Shown: positions 1 through 10,000, counted from the stretch's first letter. The stretch is DNA of 64,000 bases from Veillonella sp. (GCF_018364065.1 NZ_JAGZMO010000001.1:62001-126000), one strand, 5' to 3'. Notes: generated by a model not told the origin, from the sequence alone. Translations and numbers: made by a program.

Positions 1-507
1 TTTTTACCGTCCATATTTTTCTCTACTGCCAACGGTCTGATCTTTGGCCTTGTACCGGGGATTATTATTTCCTGGTTAGCGGAAACCGTTGGTGTAATTA
101 TCAGCTTCTTGATTATGCGATATTTGCTCCGTGATACGGCGGCGAAGTTAATCGAGAAGAATAAGTTTCTTTTAAAAGTTGACGATTTCAGCAGCAAGAA
201 CGGCTTGGCTGTAATGCTTTTCGCCAGAACGATTCCCTATTTCCCGTCCGGGATTATTACCGCATTAGGCGCCATCAGCCGCATCAGCTTGCGTGACTAT
301 GCCATTGCCAATTTAATCGGTAAATTCCCGTCTACGGCCTTGGAAGTAGTGGTGGGCCATGATGCGGTAATGCTTCATCAGCATTTGGATCGACTTACTA
401 TCGTGGTGGTAGTGGCTACCATTGTATACGGCATTGCCTGGTACGTGTACAAGCAGTATATGAAAAAGCGCGAAGCTAAAAAAGCGGAAACGAATGTAGA
501 AGAATAA
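1..507 (+). CDS. VTT-domain (TVP38/TMEM64 family) membrane protein, 5' truncated
   Basis: The frame is open from base 1 to the TAA at 505-507, giving 168 visible residues. No start is visible, so the gene begins before the window. The visible part opens with a hydrophobic segment containing the Gly-rich stretch NGLIFGLVPGIIISWLAE. An 'FARTIPYFPSGII' segment follows; an Arg-x-x-Pro loop of this kind is conserved in VTT (SNARE-associated, DedA-like) proteins. A last membrane helix lies near residues 133-151, and a Lys/Glu-rich tail closes the protein. Members are polytopic inner-membrane proteins, and some DedA relatives act in lipid flipping; the role here is not known. The last codons (AAT GTA GAA GAA TAA) recur as a 14-base copy at 579-592. 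Confidence 0.75.
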   Translation, partial: FLPSIFFSTANGLIFGLVPGIIISWLAETVGVIISFLIMRYLLRDTAAKLIEKNKFLLKVDDFSSKNGLAVMLFARTIPYFPSGIITALGAISRISLRDYAIANLIGKFPSTALEVVVGHDAVMLHQHLDRLTIVVVVATIVYGIAWYVYKQYMKKREAKKAETNVEE

Positions 508-600
508 ACATATAACAGAATAAAAATTTAAAAGAACAGAAATATAAAAGAATAAGAATAGAAATATAAAAGAATATTAATGTAGAAGAATAGAATAGTG
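492..600. repeat. A-rich degenerate repeat anchored on the stop codon of the VTT gene
   Basis: Bases 492-505, the end of the upstream gene, recur exactly at 579-592. The bases between them are built from variants of 'agaatataaaagaata'. There is no coding potential beyond the gene end. Confidence 0.6.
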
Positions 601-612
601 TTAAAGTTAAAT

Positions 613-675
613 GACTTATATTAGTATTCATCAAAGTTGCAGCAGTCACTTTGAAAGGCTAATATAAGTCTTTTT
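613..675 (+). terminator. Rho-independent terminator of the VTT gene
   Basis: A 12-bp outer stem (GACTTATATTAG at 613-624 with CTAATATAAGTC at 659-670) encloses an inner stem (631-637 with 648-654). Five T residues follow at 671-675. Confidence 0.75.
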
Positions 676-760
676 ATTATATGAATTATTGCAGGAATCA
701 TATATAATAGGATTCATATAAGAAATACAGATGTACATATATAGCGGTATAACATATAGA

Positions 761-955
761 CGTATAAACAAATAAACGTATAAACAAAGAAACGTATAAA
801 TGAATAGACGTACATATAGAAATATATGTTTAGAAGTATGTGTACAGAAGTATGTGTATAGAAGTAAAAGAAGTGTAGGCGGCAATGGTACCCAATGTAA
901 ACAACAATTGGCACTCAATGTTTGGAACAAATGGCATTCAATGTAAGGGACAACT
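761..955. repeat. Three consecutive short tandem arrays in a 500-base gap
   Basis: The gap from 508 to 1010 has no credible gene. After the terminator it contains three arrays: 16-bp units beginning 'cgtataaacaaa' from 761 to about 824, 14-bp units 'gaagtatgtgtaca' at 833-860, and three 23-bp units at 887-909, 910-932 and 933-955. The units are degenerate and directly adjacent, without spacers. The last array ends about 55 bases before the aminotransferase start. Confidence 0.75.
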
Positions 956-1010
956 AGCCAAATAATTAATGTATTGGGAATCAATGCCGAAAGTAGAAAG
1001 GAAGATGTTT

Positions 1011-2216
1011 ATGAAGTTCACGTATTCGTTACCGGAGAAGGCTATGTTGAAAGGGCCGAATTTTATCCGCGAGGTGTTTGAGCGCGGCGCGTCGATTCCG
1101 GGATTTATCAGTTTCGGTATCGGGAATCCCGCATCAGAAGCCATTCCTGTGGAAGCGATTCAAGAGGCTTTTGACCATGTGGTTCACAATAACCCGATTG
1201 AAATATTGCAATACGGCCCTATGACGGGGGATGCCCGCTTGCGTGAGCAGACTATAGAGCGTTTAACGACAGTGCGAAATATGCCTAGAGAAGGGCAGCA
1301 GTTATTGCTCTCCATCGGTGCGGGCCAGGATTTAGGACTTGTACCGCGTACGCTTTGCAATCCGGGCGACGAAGTTTACATGGATACGTATACCTTTACC
1401 AGTGCTATCGGCGCTGTGCGTAATATTGGCGCCGTTCCTGTAGCGGTAGGCGGGGATGAGTTCGGTATGAGCCCTGATGCGCTTCGTGAAGCGATTAAGA
1501 AGAGTCATGGCAAAGGTCGTTACATTTATTTGATTCCGAACTTCCAAAATCCAACAGGCCTTACAATGCCGTTAGAACGCCGTAAGGAAATTTACGAAGT
1601 GGCCTCTCAATATGGCCTCTTCATTTTCGAAGACGATCCGTATGGTGAAATCCGCTTTACTGAATCAGCTGTGCCGACATTTAAGTCTTTTGATACGGAA
1701 GACCGCGTTATCTACGCCGGTTCCTATTCGAAAACGCTATCCGCCGGTTTGCGTGTAGGCTATTTATACGGACCGGAACAGGTGATTGAAGCCATTCAAC
1801 GTTTGAAAAACAGCTCGGACGGCCAGATGCCGCTCGTAACACAGCGCGTCATTTCCTATTTGTTGGAACACATCGACTACAATGCTCAAATCCGGAACGT
1901 ATCCCGCATTTACAAAAACAAAGCGGATATTATGCTCGACACTTTCAGAGCGCATGGCAGCAAAGAGGTTTCGTTTATTGAACCTACGGGCGGTATGTTT
2001 ATATGGATGACCATGCCTGATTTTGTAGATTGCGACGCCTTCTTCGAGCGCTGCATGGAACATAAAGTAGGGATTGTAAAAGGTGCAGCCTTTGCTACGG
2101 ATGTGAGCCTTGTGTGTCAGTCCTTCCGATTGAGCTTTACATTCCCATCGGTGGAACAGATTAAAGAGGGCATGGAAATTGTAGGACGGCTATCAAAAGA
2201 GATAATTGGCAGATAG
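1011..2216 (+). CDS. PLP-dependent aminotransferase, class I/II (2-aminoadipate transaminase-like)
   Basis: This is a 401-residue fold-type I aminotransferase that would transfer an amino group between an amino acid and a 2-oxoacid in the cytoplasm. The sequence shows 'IPNFQNPTGLTM' (substrate/PLP Asn loop), 'EDDPYGEIRF' (PLP-binding Asp/Tyr) and 'YAGSYSKTLSAGLRVGY' with the Schiff-base Lys. The overall pattern resembles the LysN/KAT group and MocR C-terminal domains, but there is no N-terminal DNA-binding domain. The frame is open back to ATG 969. I chose ATG 1011 because 'aaaggaag' ends at 1004, six bases upstream, and because the extra N-terminus is not typical. It stands alone between two repeat-rich or promoter-bearing gaps. 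The substrate cannot be told from sequence. Confidence 0.88.
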   Translation: MKFTYSLPEKAMLKGPNFIREVFERGASIPGFISFGIGNPASEAIPVEAIQEAFDHVVHNNPIEILQYGPMTGDARLREQTIERLTTVRNMPREGQQLLLSIGAGQDLGLVPRTLCNPGDEVYMDTYTFTSAIGAVRNIGAVPVAVGGDEFGMSPDALREAIKKSHGKGRYIYLIPNFQNPTGLTMPLERRKEIYEVASQYGLFIFEDDPYGEIRFTESAVPTFKSFDTEDRVIYAGSYSKTLSAGLRVGYLYGPEQVIEAIQRLKNSSDGQMPLVTQRVISYLLEHIDYNAQIRNVSRIYKNKADIMLDTFRAHGSKEVSFIEPTGGMFIWMTMPDFVDCDAFFERCMEHKVGIVKGAAFATDVSLVCQSFRLSFTFPSVEQIKEGMEIVGRLSKEIIGR

Positions 2217-2326
2217 TGTAATATTTATTAAATTGGCATATTAATCAACAGATGGTTGCGATTATAGACAAAATGCATAGAAAAAACGAACGGAGTATAC
2301 ACTATTTGCATGATAGGCGCTTTTCG

Positions 2327-2355
2327 TTGAAATATATATGGTAATATGCTACACT
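2327..2355 (+). promoter_or_regulatory. Sigma-70-type promoter for the mrp-like gene
   Basis: TTGAAA (2327-2332) and TACACT (2350-2355) are separated by 17 bases. This predicts a leader of roughly 110 bases. The leader contains a potential stem, 'aagtatg' paired with 'catactt', between about 2361 and 2403. Confidence 0.6.
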
Positions 2356-2473
2356 GACCATAAGTATGACGGACTTTTTAATAGAATAGTGAGCCATACT
2401 TATAAATATATTTAACGTGTTTCTTTACGAGTAATACTTATATAAGTAATACTACTTGAAAGTAGGTGTAATT

Positions 2474-3301
2474 ATGGGTTGTGGCAGTTCAGGTGGCTGC
2501 AGTGGTTGCAGTTCCGCATCTTCTTGCGGCGGAGCACAACAGGCGCCTCAAGATTTAACGGCGCAATTAAACGAGTTCAGCAGTGTTAAACACGTAATCG
2601 GCGTAGTGAGCGGCAAAGGCGGCGTAGGCAAGTCTTTGGTAACCAGCTTAATGGCGATTACAATGGCTCGTCGTGGTTTTAAAGTAGGTATTTTAGACGG
2701 TGATATTACAGGCCCATCCATTCCGAAAGTATTCGGCATTGACGGCAAAGCCGTAGCTGATGAATTGGGGATGCATCCAATTACGTCTGAAGGCGGCGTA
2801 GATGTAATGTCTGTAAACTTATTATTGGAAAACGCATCTGACCCTGTGTTATGGCGTGGTCCAATCGTAGGCAACGTAGTTAAACAATTTTATACAGATG
2901 TAATTTGGAAGGATATTGACTATTTATTCGTCGATATGCCGCCGGGAACAGGCGACGTGGCCATTACAGTATTCCAGTCGCTTCCACTTGACGGTATCAT
3001 CGTTGTAACTTCGCCGCAGGACTTGGTATCCATGATCGTTGAAAAGGCTGTGAAAATGGCTGAATTAATGCAGATCCCGGTTATCGGCGTGGTAGAGAAC
3101 TTCTCCTATTTCCACTGTCCTGATAATGGCAAGGATTATAAGATCTTTGGCGATAGTCATATTGATGAAGTGCTCAAGAAATATAACTTATTGTTGTTAG
3201 GACGTCTTCCAATCGATCCTAAAGTGGCAGAACTTTGCGACGCAGGGAAGTTGGAGCAAATTGAAAAGACGAACCTGGAATCGGTTGAGCTGCCTCAATA
3301 G
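2474..3301 (+). CDS. Mrp/NBP35-family P-loop ATPase, Fe-S cluster carrier
   Basis: This 275-residue cytoplasmic ATPase of the Mrp/ApbC/NBP35 family would bind and deliver Fe-S clusters to apoproteins. The deviant Walker A 'GKGGVGKS' is present, as are 'DGDITGPSIP' and 'DMPPGTGD'. The N-terminus is unusually Cys/Gly/Ser-rich, with five Cys in the first 23 residues, like the N-terminal cluster region of NBP35. The usual C-terminal C-x-x-C appears as 'FHCPDNGKDY', so the second Cys is missing. ATG 2474 is preferred over the upstream TTG 2456 because 'agtaggtg' lies just ahead of it. A promoter and a terminator make it a single-gene unit. Cluster binding through the N-terminal Cys instead of the C-terminal pair is an inference. 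Confidence 0.88.
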   Translation: MGCGSSGGCSGCSSASSCGGAQQAPQDLTAQLNEFSSVKHVIGVVSGKGGVGKSLVTSLMAITMARRGFKVGILDGDITGPSIPKVFGIDGKAVADELGMHPITSEGGVDVMSVNLLLENASDPVLWRGPIVGNVVKQFYTDVIWKDIDYLFVDMPPGTGDVAITVFQSLPLDGIIVVTSPQDLVSMIVEKAVKMAELMQIPVIGVVENFSYFHCPDNGKDYKIFGDSHIDEVLKKYNLLLLGRLPIDPKVAELCDAGKLEQIEKTNLESVELPQ

Positions 3302-3352
3302 TATGTACTTCATACATGAGTAGAATTCACTTAAAAATTCAAAGTTGAATTC

Positions 3353-3403
3353 AAAAGACTGCTAATCTTTTTGGGTTGAAAAGATTAACAGTCTTTTGTT
3401 TTT
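3353..3403 (+). terminator. Rho-independent terminator after the mrp-like gene
   Basis: A long stem pairs AAAAGACTGCTAATCTTTT with AAAAGATTAACAGTCTTTT. A G and a run of five T follow. Confidence 0.85.
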
Positions 3404-3459
3404 ATAATGAGGGGATATCATTTATTTAAACAAAGTTGTTGAGAAAAGGTGGGCATGGT

Positions 3460-4821
3460 ATGAAGAAGTATATGTCATGGATTATTCCGATTCTGGTCGG
3501 CGTAATCATATGGTTTGTGCCAATTCCTGAAGGTTTGAAACCACAAGCTTGGCACTTGTTTGCAATATTTGCAGGCACAATTTTGGGATTTATTTTACAG
3601 CCTTTACCAATCGGTGCTGTATCAATTATCAGTATTGTAGTGGCATCCGTAACGCAAACTCTTAAAATCAGTGAAGGCCTTGCAGGCTTCGGTAACTCAT
3701 CCATCTGGTTAATCGTTGCGGCATTCTTATTCTCTCGTGGATTTATTAAAACCGGATTAGGTAAACGTATTGCTTACACATTAATCAAAGCCGTAGGCAG
3801 TAACTCGTTGAAACTTTCCTATGCGCTCGTAATCAGTGACTTGATCTTAGCACCTGCTACGCCATCCAATACGGCGCGTGCAGGCGGGGTTATTTTCCCG
3901 ATTACCCGTTCCCTTGCGTCCGCATTCGGTTCGGAACCGGGTCCTACATCCCGTAAAATCGGTGCATTCCTGATTCAGTCCATTTATCAGGGCAATACGA
4001 TTACGTCCGCCATGTTCATGACGTCCATGGCCGGTAATACATTGATTGCGTCCCTCATTGCGCAGTCTTTCAGTGTTACCTTGACTTGGGGAGAATGGGC
4101 GATTGCATCCATCGTTCCGGGCCTCGTAGCATTAGCAGTAATGCCGCTCATCCTGTACAAAATCTTCCCTCCTGAACTGAAAGATACTCGCGATGTACAG
4201 TCTCAAGTAGCAGGAGAGTTGAAAGAGTTGGGACCAATGAGCTTTGCTGAAAAAGTTATGCTCGGCGTATTCATTCTTTCCCTCGTATTGTGGGCTACCG
4301 GTCAAATAACAAAGCTGGATGCAACTACCGTTGCGTTACTCGGTGTAGCCATTCTGCTTGTGACCCGCGTTTTAGTTTGGTCCGATGTGACTGAAGAAAA
4401 AGGCGGCTGGGATACATTGATCTGGATGGGCACCATGATTGCCTTGGCAGGCCAGCTTAATAAATTGGGATTCATTAAATGGTTTGCCGGTATTGTTGGC
4501 GCTGAAATGGTCGGCGTTAATTGGATTATGGCCTTTGCGCTATTAATTCTGATTTATATGTACTCACATTACATCTTTGCGAGTCTTACCGTACATATTA
4601 CAGCTATGTACGTAGCTTTCGTAGCCGTAGCGATTGGAGCCGGTACGCCTCCAATGCTCGCTATGCTGGCATTCGCTTTCTTCTCAAACTTATGTATGAG
4701 CTTGACTCACTACGCAGCCGGTCCTTCGCCAATCTGCTTCAACGCAGGGTATATGTCTCAAAATACCTGGTGGCGCCTGGGCTTTTTTGCTTTGTGTTTA
4801 TTAGTGATGGTCAAGGTATAA
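3460..4821 (+). CDS. DASS-family (SLC13) anion/dicarboxylate transporter
   Basis: This 453-residue polytopic membrane protein belongs to the divalent anion:Na+ symporter family (CitT/TtdT/plastid DiT1 branch), which moves di- and tricarboxylates such as malate, tartrate, citrate or 2-oxoglutarate. Evidence includes an N-terminal 'GLKPQAWHLFAIF' segment, the family motif 'PATPSNTARAGGVIFPI' and a second 'SLTHYAAGPSPICF' motif. ATG 3460 follows 'aaaggtggg'; a TTG at 3436 is less likely. The C-terminus stops soon after 'TWWRLGFF'. Relatives continue about 20 more residues with a final Trp-rich helix, so the last helix looks truncated. The stop codon lies inside a directly repeated 'aaggtataatctg' motif. 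Substrate is inferred as a C4 or related carboxylate. Confidence 0.85.
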   Translation: MKKYMSWIIPILVGVIIWFVPIPEGLKPQAWHLFAIFAGTILGFILQPLPIGAVSIISIVVASVTQTLKISEGLAGFGNSSIWLIVAAFLFSRGFIKTGLGKRIAYTLIKAVGSNSLKLSYALVISDLILAPATPSNTARAGGVIFPITRSLASAFGSEPGPTSRKIGAFLIQSIYQGNTITSAMFMTSMAGNTLIASLIAQSFSVTLTWGEWAIASIVPGLVALAVMPLILYKIFPPELKDTRDVQSQVAGELKELGPMSFAEKVMLGVFILSLVLWATGQITKLDATTVALLGVAILLVTRVLVWSDVTEEKGGWDTLIWMGTMIALAGQLNKLGFIKWFAGIVGAEMVGVNWIMAFALLILIYMYSHYIFASLTVHITAMYVAFVAVAIGAGTPPMLAMLAFAFFSNLCMSLTHYAAGPSPICFNAGYMSQNTWWRLGFFALCLLVMVKV

Positions 4822-4860
4822 TCTGAATTTAATAAAGGTATAATCTGTGTTTACTAAGTG
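4813..4860. repeat. Direct repeat containing the stop codon of the DASS gene
   Basis: 'aaggtataatctg' at 4813-4825 recurs at 4835-4847, and a weaker 'tgtatagtctg' follows near 4866. The first copy includes the gene's own TAA. Confidence 0.65.
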
Positions 4861-4981
4861 TGCAGTGTATAGTCTGTCATTAATACATGCGTTCAGTTTG
4901 TATTTTTATAATGCACAATTTATGTTTTCCTAGCATATGTGATATAATTAACTATATATTGTCAAATTCAAGAGGTGAATT

Positions 4982-6274
4982 ATGAACACAGTAGCAAAAT
5001 TATTAGACTACATTGATAAAAGTACATCCCCATATCATACAGTATTGACATCGGCTCAGATTTTAAAAGAAGCCGGTTTCAAAGAATTGAACCTTGGTGA
5101 CGAGTGGCAACTCACACCGGGGGATTATTATGTTAAGGTGTATGACTCCACATTGATGGCATTTCACATCGGTGCCGACATGCGTGAATCCCTTCACGTG
5201 GCATCGGCACATACGGACTTCCCGGCACTTCGCGTAAAACCGAATCCGCTCTTGGAGCGCAAGGGGTATGGCCGTTTAAATGTGGAATCCTATGGCGGCC
5301 TTATTTTAAATACTTGGCTTGATCGTCCGTTATCTATGGCCGGTGCAGTTGTATGCCGCACGAAAGACTCTTATGAGCCTACTGTGCATTATATTGACGT
5401 ACAGCGTCCATTGTTGACGATTCCAAACTTGGCGATTCATATGAACCGCCAGATTAATGACGGGGTGGCATTGAATAAACAAAATCACATGCTCCCATTA
5501 TTTATGATGTCCGGCCAGTTACCTGGCGACTCCACGCCGCTGGAAGAAGAATGGCTTACATTCCTCAGCGAAGAAGTGCCTTGTAATGCAGACGACATCA
5601 TTTCTTACGAATTGACGATTTATCCGGTAGAAGGTGGCACCACTTTCGGCCGCAACGATGAATTCATCAGTTCGTCCCGTCTTGATAATTTAACGTCCTG
5701 CATGGCTTGCTTGGAAGGTATTAAAGCGGCGAAACAGGTGAATGTACCGGGTCTTCGCATGATTGCCTTATTCGATAATGAAGAAGTGGGCAGCCGTACG
5801 AAACAGGGCGGTGCTTCCATGGTGTTACCACAAGTTCTGGAACGCATTTATATGAGCCAGGGCTTTACAAAAGAAATGATGTACGCCGATATGGGCCGCG
5901 GATTTATGATTTCATCCGACGTGGCACATGCGTACCATCCAAACTATCCTGAAAAGAATGACATCACCAACATTCCTGTACTTAACAGCGGTGTAGTGTT
6001 GAAAATTGCTTCCAGCCAGTCTTATGCAGGCGATGCGAAAGCCATCGGCGTAGTGTCTACGATTTGCGAAGAAGCAAACATTCCTTATCAGGTGTACGTA
6101 AATCGTTCCGATATTCCGGGCGGTTCCACCGTAGGTTCCATTTCGTCCGCCATTTTGCCAATGCGCACCATGGACGTAGGCGTACCTTTATTGGCTATGC
6201 ACTCCGCCCGTGAAACGATGGGAGCTCAGGATCAGGAAGCGTTGGAAAATCTGATGAAGGAGTTTTTAGGCTAA
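4982..6274 (+). CDS. M18-family metalloaminopeptidase
   Basis: This 430-residue cytoplasmic aminopeptidase belongs to the M18 family (aspartyl aminopeptidase/ApeB type), whose members use two metal ions to remove N-terminal residues from peptides. Visible metal or catalytic motifs are 'SAHTDFPALRVKP' (His77, Asp79), 'FDNEEVGSRT' (Glu pair about 267-268), 'ADMGRG' and C-terminal 'LAMHSARE'. The long middle insertion is typical of the dodecameric M18 enzymes, and length matches the family. ATG 4982 has 'agaggtga' upstream. The next gene starts four bases after the stop, so the two may be co-transcribed. A second M18 gene lies at 43331 and is only distantly similar. Confidence 0.92.
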   Translation: MNTVAKLLDYIDKSTSPYHTVLTSAQILKEAGFKELNLGDEWQLTPGDYYVKVYDSTLMAFHIGADMRESLHVASAHTDFPALRVKPNPLLERKGYGRLNVESYGGLILNTWLDRPLSMAGAVVCRTKDSYEPTVHYIDVQRPLLTIPNLAIHMNRQINDGVALNKQNHMLPLFMMSGQLPGDSTPLEEEWLTFLSEEVPCNADDIISYELTIYPVEGGTTFGRNDEFISSSRLDNLTSCMACLEGIKAAKQVNVPGLRMIALFDNEEVGSRTKQGGASMVLPQVLERIYMSQGFTKEMMYADMGRGFMISSDVAHAYHPNYPEKNDITNIPVLNSGVVLKIASSQSYAGDAKAIGVVSTICEEANIPYQVYVNRSDIPGGSTVGSISSAILPMRTMDVGVPLLAMHSARETMGAQDQEALENLMKEFLG

Positions 6275-6278
6275 ATAT

Positions 6279-6971
6279 ATGTTAACTACGTATACATCGT
6301 TTCTATCGGACGTTTTAACAACGCCGTTAGGGCAAACTGTATTAGTGGGTGCCCTGTTTCTGGCGGGCATCGGTACATCCCTTGTGCCGGAAACGGTAGC
6401 CACTATTTTGCCGCGCTTAGTCGGTCATGTATATAAGCGTATGTACTACGCCATCGGGATGGTAGCATCCGTTATCGGCGTAGGGGTGATAGGGTCCTGG
6501 ATTCTGGGACCCTATACCATTGGCCGCTGGTCATATATAATTTGGAGCCTGCTCCTCATTATTATGTCCTTGCAGTCATTGGAACTGGTGGCATTTATCC
6601 ATCCGGTTCCATTTTCAAGCCGCGAAGATCGTCGTTTGGCGCGCAAAGCCACTACGTGGCAGCGTTCGCTGTACATCGTGTGGCGCGGTATTAAGAGCGG
6701 CCTCAGTTGGCGCTATGACAGATTGCCTATTTACATCTGGCTCGTAGCTACCATTGCTGTAGCCGGTTGGAAATTGGCGTCTTTTTTGATTATATCCTTT
6801 ATAGTAGGGTACTTGATTCCGGTCTTTTGGCTGACCGGTCGATTAGAGCGCTTAGGTCGTGTGGTAATACAGCCTAATTATCGCGTTCGGGTGCTGTGGT
6901 TTAAACGCATCATGGGCGTAGTTATGATTTTAGAAGCATTGTATTTTTTCGGACTGTTTCAGATGTATTAA
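6279..6971 (+). CDS. Multipass membrane protein of unknown function
   Basis: This 230-residue protein has about six hydrophobic segments, roughly at residues 17-40, 56-78, 84-105, 148-166, 168-190 and 208-226. A basic, Arg-rich loop lies between about 113 and 146. It has no Cys, no recognised catalytic motif and no signal peptide. It begins four bases after the M18 aminopeptidase stop, so it is probably translated from the same transcript; the nearest purine-rich site ('aaggag' near 6257) is rather distant. The layout vaguely recalls small transporter or CcdA-like bundles, but I do not recognise a family. Confidence 0.7.
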   Translation: MLTTYTSFLSDVLTTPLGQTVLVGALFLAGIGTSLVPETVATILPRLVGHVYKRMYYAIGMVASVIGVGVIGSWILGPYTIGRWSYIIWSLLLIIMSLQSLELVAFIHPVPFSSREDRRLARKATTWQRSLYIVWRGIKSGLSWRYDRLPIYIWLVATIAVAGWKLASFLIISFIVGYLIPVFWLTGRLERLGRVVIQPNYRVRVLWFKRIMGVVMILEALYFFGLFQMY

Positions 6972-7024
6972 TGAAACGCAAAATGCTTGCAATATATGTA
7001 TTGTGTATACATAAAAGAAATAGG

Positions 7025-7053
7025 TTGTATTCATAATTGAATACTTCTACAAT
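7025..7053 (+). promoter_or_regulatory. Promoter for pyruvate carboxylase
   Basis: TTGTAT (7025-7030) and TACAAT (7048-7053) are separated by 17 bases. The predicted transcript start is about 35 bases before the ATG. Confidence 0.55.
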
Positions 7054-7093
7054 ATTAAGTATATCAATATTGAATATTGAGGGAGGAACACTG

Positions 7094-10000
7094 ATGAAAG
7101 AAATTAAATCTGTATTGGTTGCGAATCGTGGCGAGATTGCAATTCGCGTATTCCGTGCATGTAATGAAATGGGAATTCGTACAGTAGCTATTTACTCTAA
7201 GGAAGATTCTCTATCGCTCCATCGCAATCAGGCGGATGAAGCATATTTAGTCGGCCGCGGTAAAAAACCGGTTGATGCGTATTTAGATATTGAAGACATT
7301 ATTCGCATTGCACATGAACATGATGTAGATGCCATTCATCCCGGCTACGGCTTTTTAGCTGAAAATGCTAAATTTGCTAAACGCTGTGAAGAAGAAGGCA
7401 TTATTTTTATTGGCCCGCGTCTTGAACATTTGGAAATGTTCGGGGATAAAGTAAATGCCCGTATTCAGGCTAAACTGGCCGATATTCCAATGATTCCGGG
7501 CAGTGACGGACCTTTAAACAGCTTTGAAGAATTGGAAGAATTCGCGAAAACTCACGGCTTCCCATTGATGATTAAAGCCGTAAACGGTGGTGGTGGCCGC
7601 GGTATGCGTGCAGTTGACTCCATGGCAGATCTTCGCGAAGCTTACGATCGCGCTAAATCCGAAGCGAAAATGGCATTCGGCGATGATGATGTATATGTAG
7701 AAAAACTCATCGTTGAACCTAAACATATTGAAGTACAGATCATCGGTGACGAACACGGCAACGTAGTTCACTTGTACGAACGCGACTGTTCCGTACAACG
7801 TCGTCATCAGAAAGTAGTTGAAGTGGCACCTGCTTATGCAGTTCCTGTTGAAACTCGCGAACGCATCTGTGAAGCAGCTGTTAAGCTTATGAAAAACGTC
7901 AACTACGTTGGCGCCGGTACTGTTGAGTTCCTCGTAACAGAAGACGGCAATTTCTACTTCATCGAAGTTAACCCTCGTATTCAGGTAGAACATACAATCA
8001 CAGAATTAATTACAGGTATCGATATTGTACACACACAGATCCGCGTAGCGGAAGGATACGAATTGTTCGACCCTGTAGTAGGCATGCCTCAGCAGAAAGA
8101 CATTCACTGCACAGGCCTTGCGATTCAGTGCCGTATTACAACAGAAGATCCAAGCAACAACTTTATGCCTGACACCGGTAAGTTGATGGCGTATCGTTCC
8201 AGCGGCGGTTTCGGTATCCGTCTCGACGGCGGTAACGCATTCACCGGCTCCGTTATCACACCATACTACGACTCCTTGCTTGTAAAAGCATCCTCCTGGG
8301 CATTGACTCCGGAAGAATCCATTCGTAAAATGGTGCGCTGCTTGCGTGAATTCCGTATTCGCGGCGTAAAAACCAACATTCACTTCTTGATCAACGTAAT
8401 GGAAAACGAAACATTTATCTCCGGTAAATGTAATGTTAACTTCATTGACGAACATCCTGAATTATTCGTATTTAAACAAGTTCGCGACCGCGGTACAAAA
8501 ATGATGCGTTACATTGCTAACGTAACTGTAAACGGCTATCAGAATTTGGGCGCTCAGGAAATTCCTGATTTTGAACCAATCAAAATGCCTCCAATGCTTG
8601 CAGGTGAACCACCGGCAGGTACCAAACAGAAATTTGATGAGTTAGGACCTGAAGGCTTCAGCAAATGGCTCATGGGTGAACAGAAAGTTTACTTCACTGA
8701 TACAACTTGGCGTGATGCTCACCAGTCCTTATTCGCTACACGTCTTCGTACAGCCGACATGGCTCGTGTAGCCGGCGAAGCGGCTCGCGGTGTGCCTAAC
8801 TTATTCTCCTTGGAATGTTGGGGCGGCGCTACTTTTGACGTAGCGTATCGTTTCCTTCACGAAGATCCATGGGAACGCTTGCGCATGTTCCGTAAAGAAG
8901 TGCCTAACGTACTTCTTCAAATGTTATTGCGCGGTGCCAATGCAGTAGGTTATACAAGTTATCCTGACAATGTTGTTCGTAAATTCATCGAATTGTCCGC
9001 TAAAAACGGCGTGGATGTATTCCGCGTATTCGACAGCTTGAACAGCTTGGATAACATGCATGTGGCTATCGACGAAGTTCGAAACCAGAACAAACTGGCA
9101 GAAGTGGCACTTTGCTATACCGGTGATATTTTAGATGCAAGCCGCACTAAATATAACTTGGAGTATTATGTAAAAATGGCGAAGGAACTGGAAAATGCCG
9201 GTGCCAACATTATCGCTATTAAAGATATGGCCGGTCTTTTGAAACCACAGGCTGCTTACAACTTAGTATCCGCATTAAAAGATGCGGTTCAAGTGCCAAT
9301 CCACTTACATACTCATGAAGGGGCAGGCAATGCGATCTACACTTACGGCCGTGCTATCGACGCCGGCGTTGACGTAGTCGACGTAGCGTACTCCGCATTT
9401 GCAAACGGCACAAGTCAGCCAAGCATGAACAGCTTGTACTATGGTTTAACAGGCCATGAACGTCAGCCTGAACTTGATGCAGATTACATGGAACGCATGA
9501 GCGAATACTTTGCGTCCATCCGTCCTTACTACAAAGGCGTGGACAAAGCAAGCTCCTATCCTAATACTGACGTATATCAACACGAAATGCCGGGCGGCCA
9601 GTACTCCAACTTGCAACAGCAGGCGAAGAGCGTAGGCCTTGGCGAACGTTGGGACGAAATTAAAAAAGTATACCATCAGGTTAATATGATGTTCGGCGAT
9701 ATCATTAAAGTAACGCCATCCTCTAAAGTAGTTGGGGATATGACACTTTACATGGTACAGAACGACTTAACCGAAGCTGATATTTACGAAAAAGGCGATA
9801 CATTGGACTTCCCTCAATCTGTAGTGGAATTCTTCCAAGGCTACTTGGGCGAACCATACCAGGGATTCCCTGAAGAACTTCAGAAAATCATCTTGAAAGG
9901 CAAGAAACCATTGGCCGGTCGTCCTGGCAAATTCCTCGATGACGTTGATTTCGAAGAAGTTCGTAAACACTTGGTAGAAATGGGCTCTTCTGCAACAGAT

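Noticed and set aside
646..984. Open frames on the minus strand rich in Tyr, Phe, Leu and Cys
   Set aside because: They are the reverse reading of short tandem arrays, have no ribosome site and resemble no protein.
4521..4826. Alternative frame at the end of the DASS gene as the product of a frameshift
   Set aside because: Translating the other frame after the T-run does not restore the expected Trp-rich last helix, so a simple frameshift does not explain the short end.
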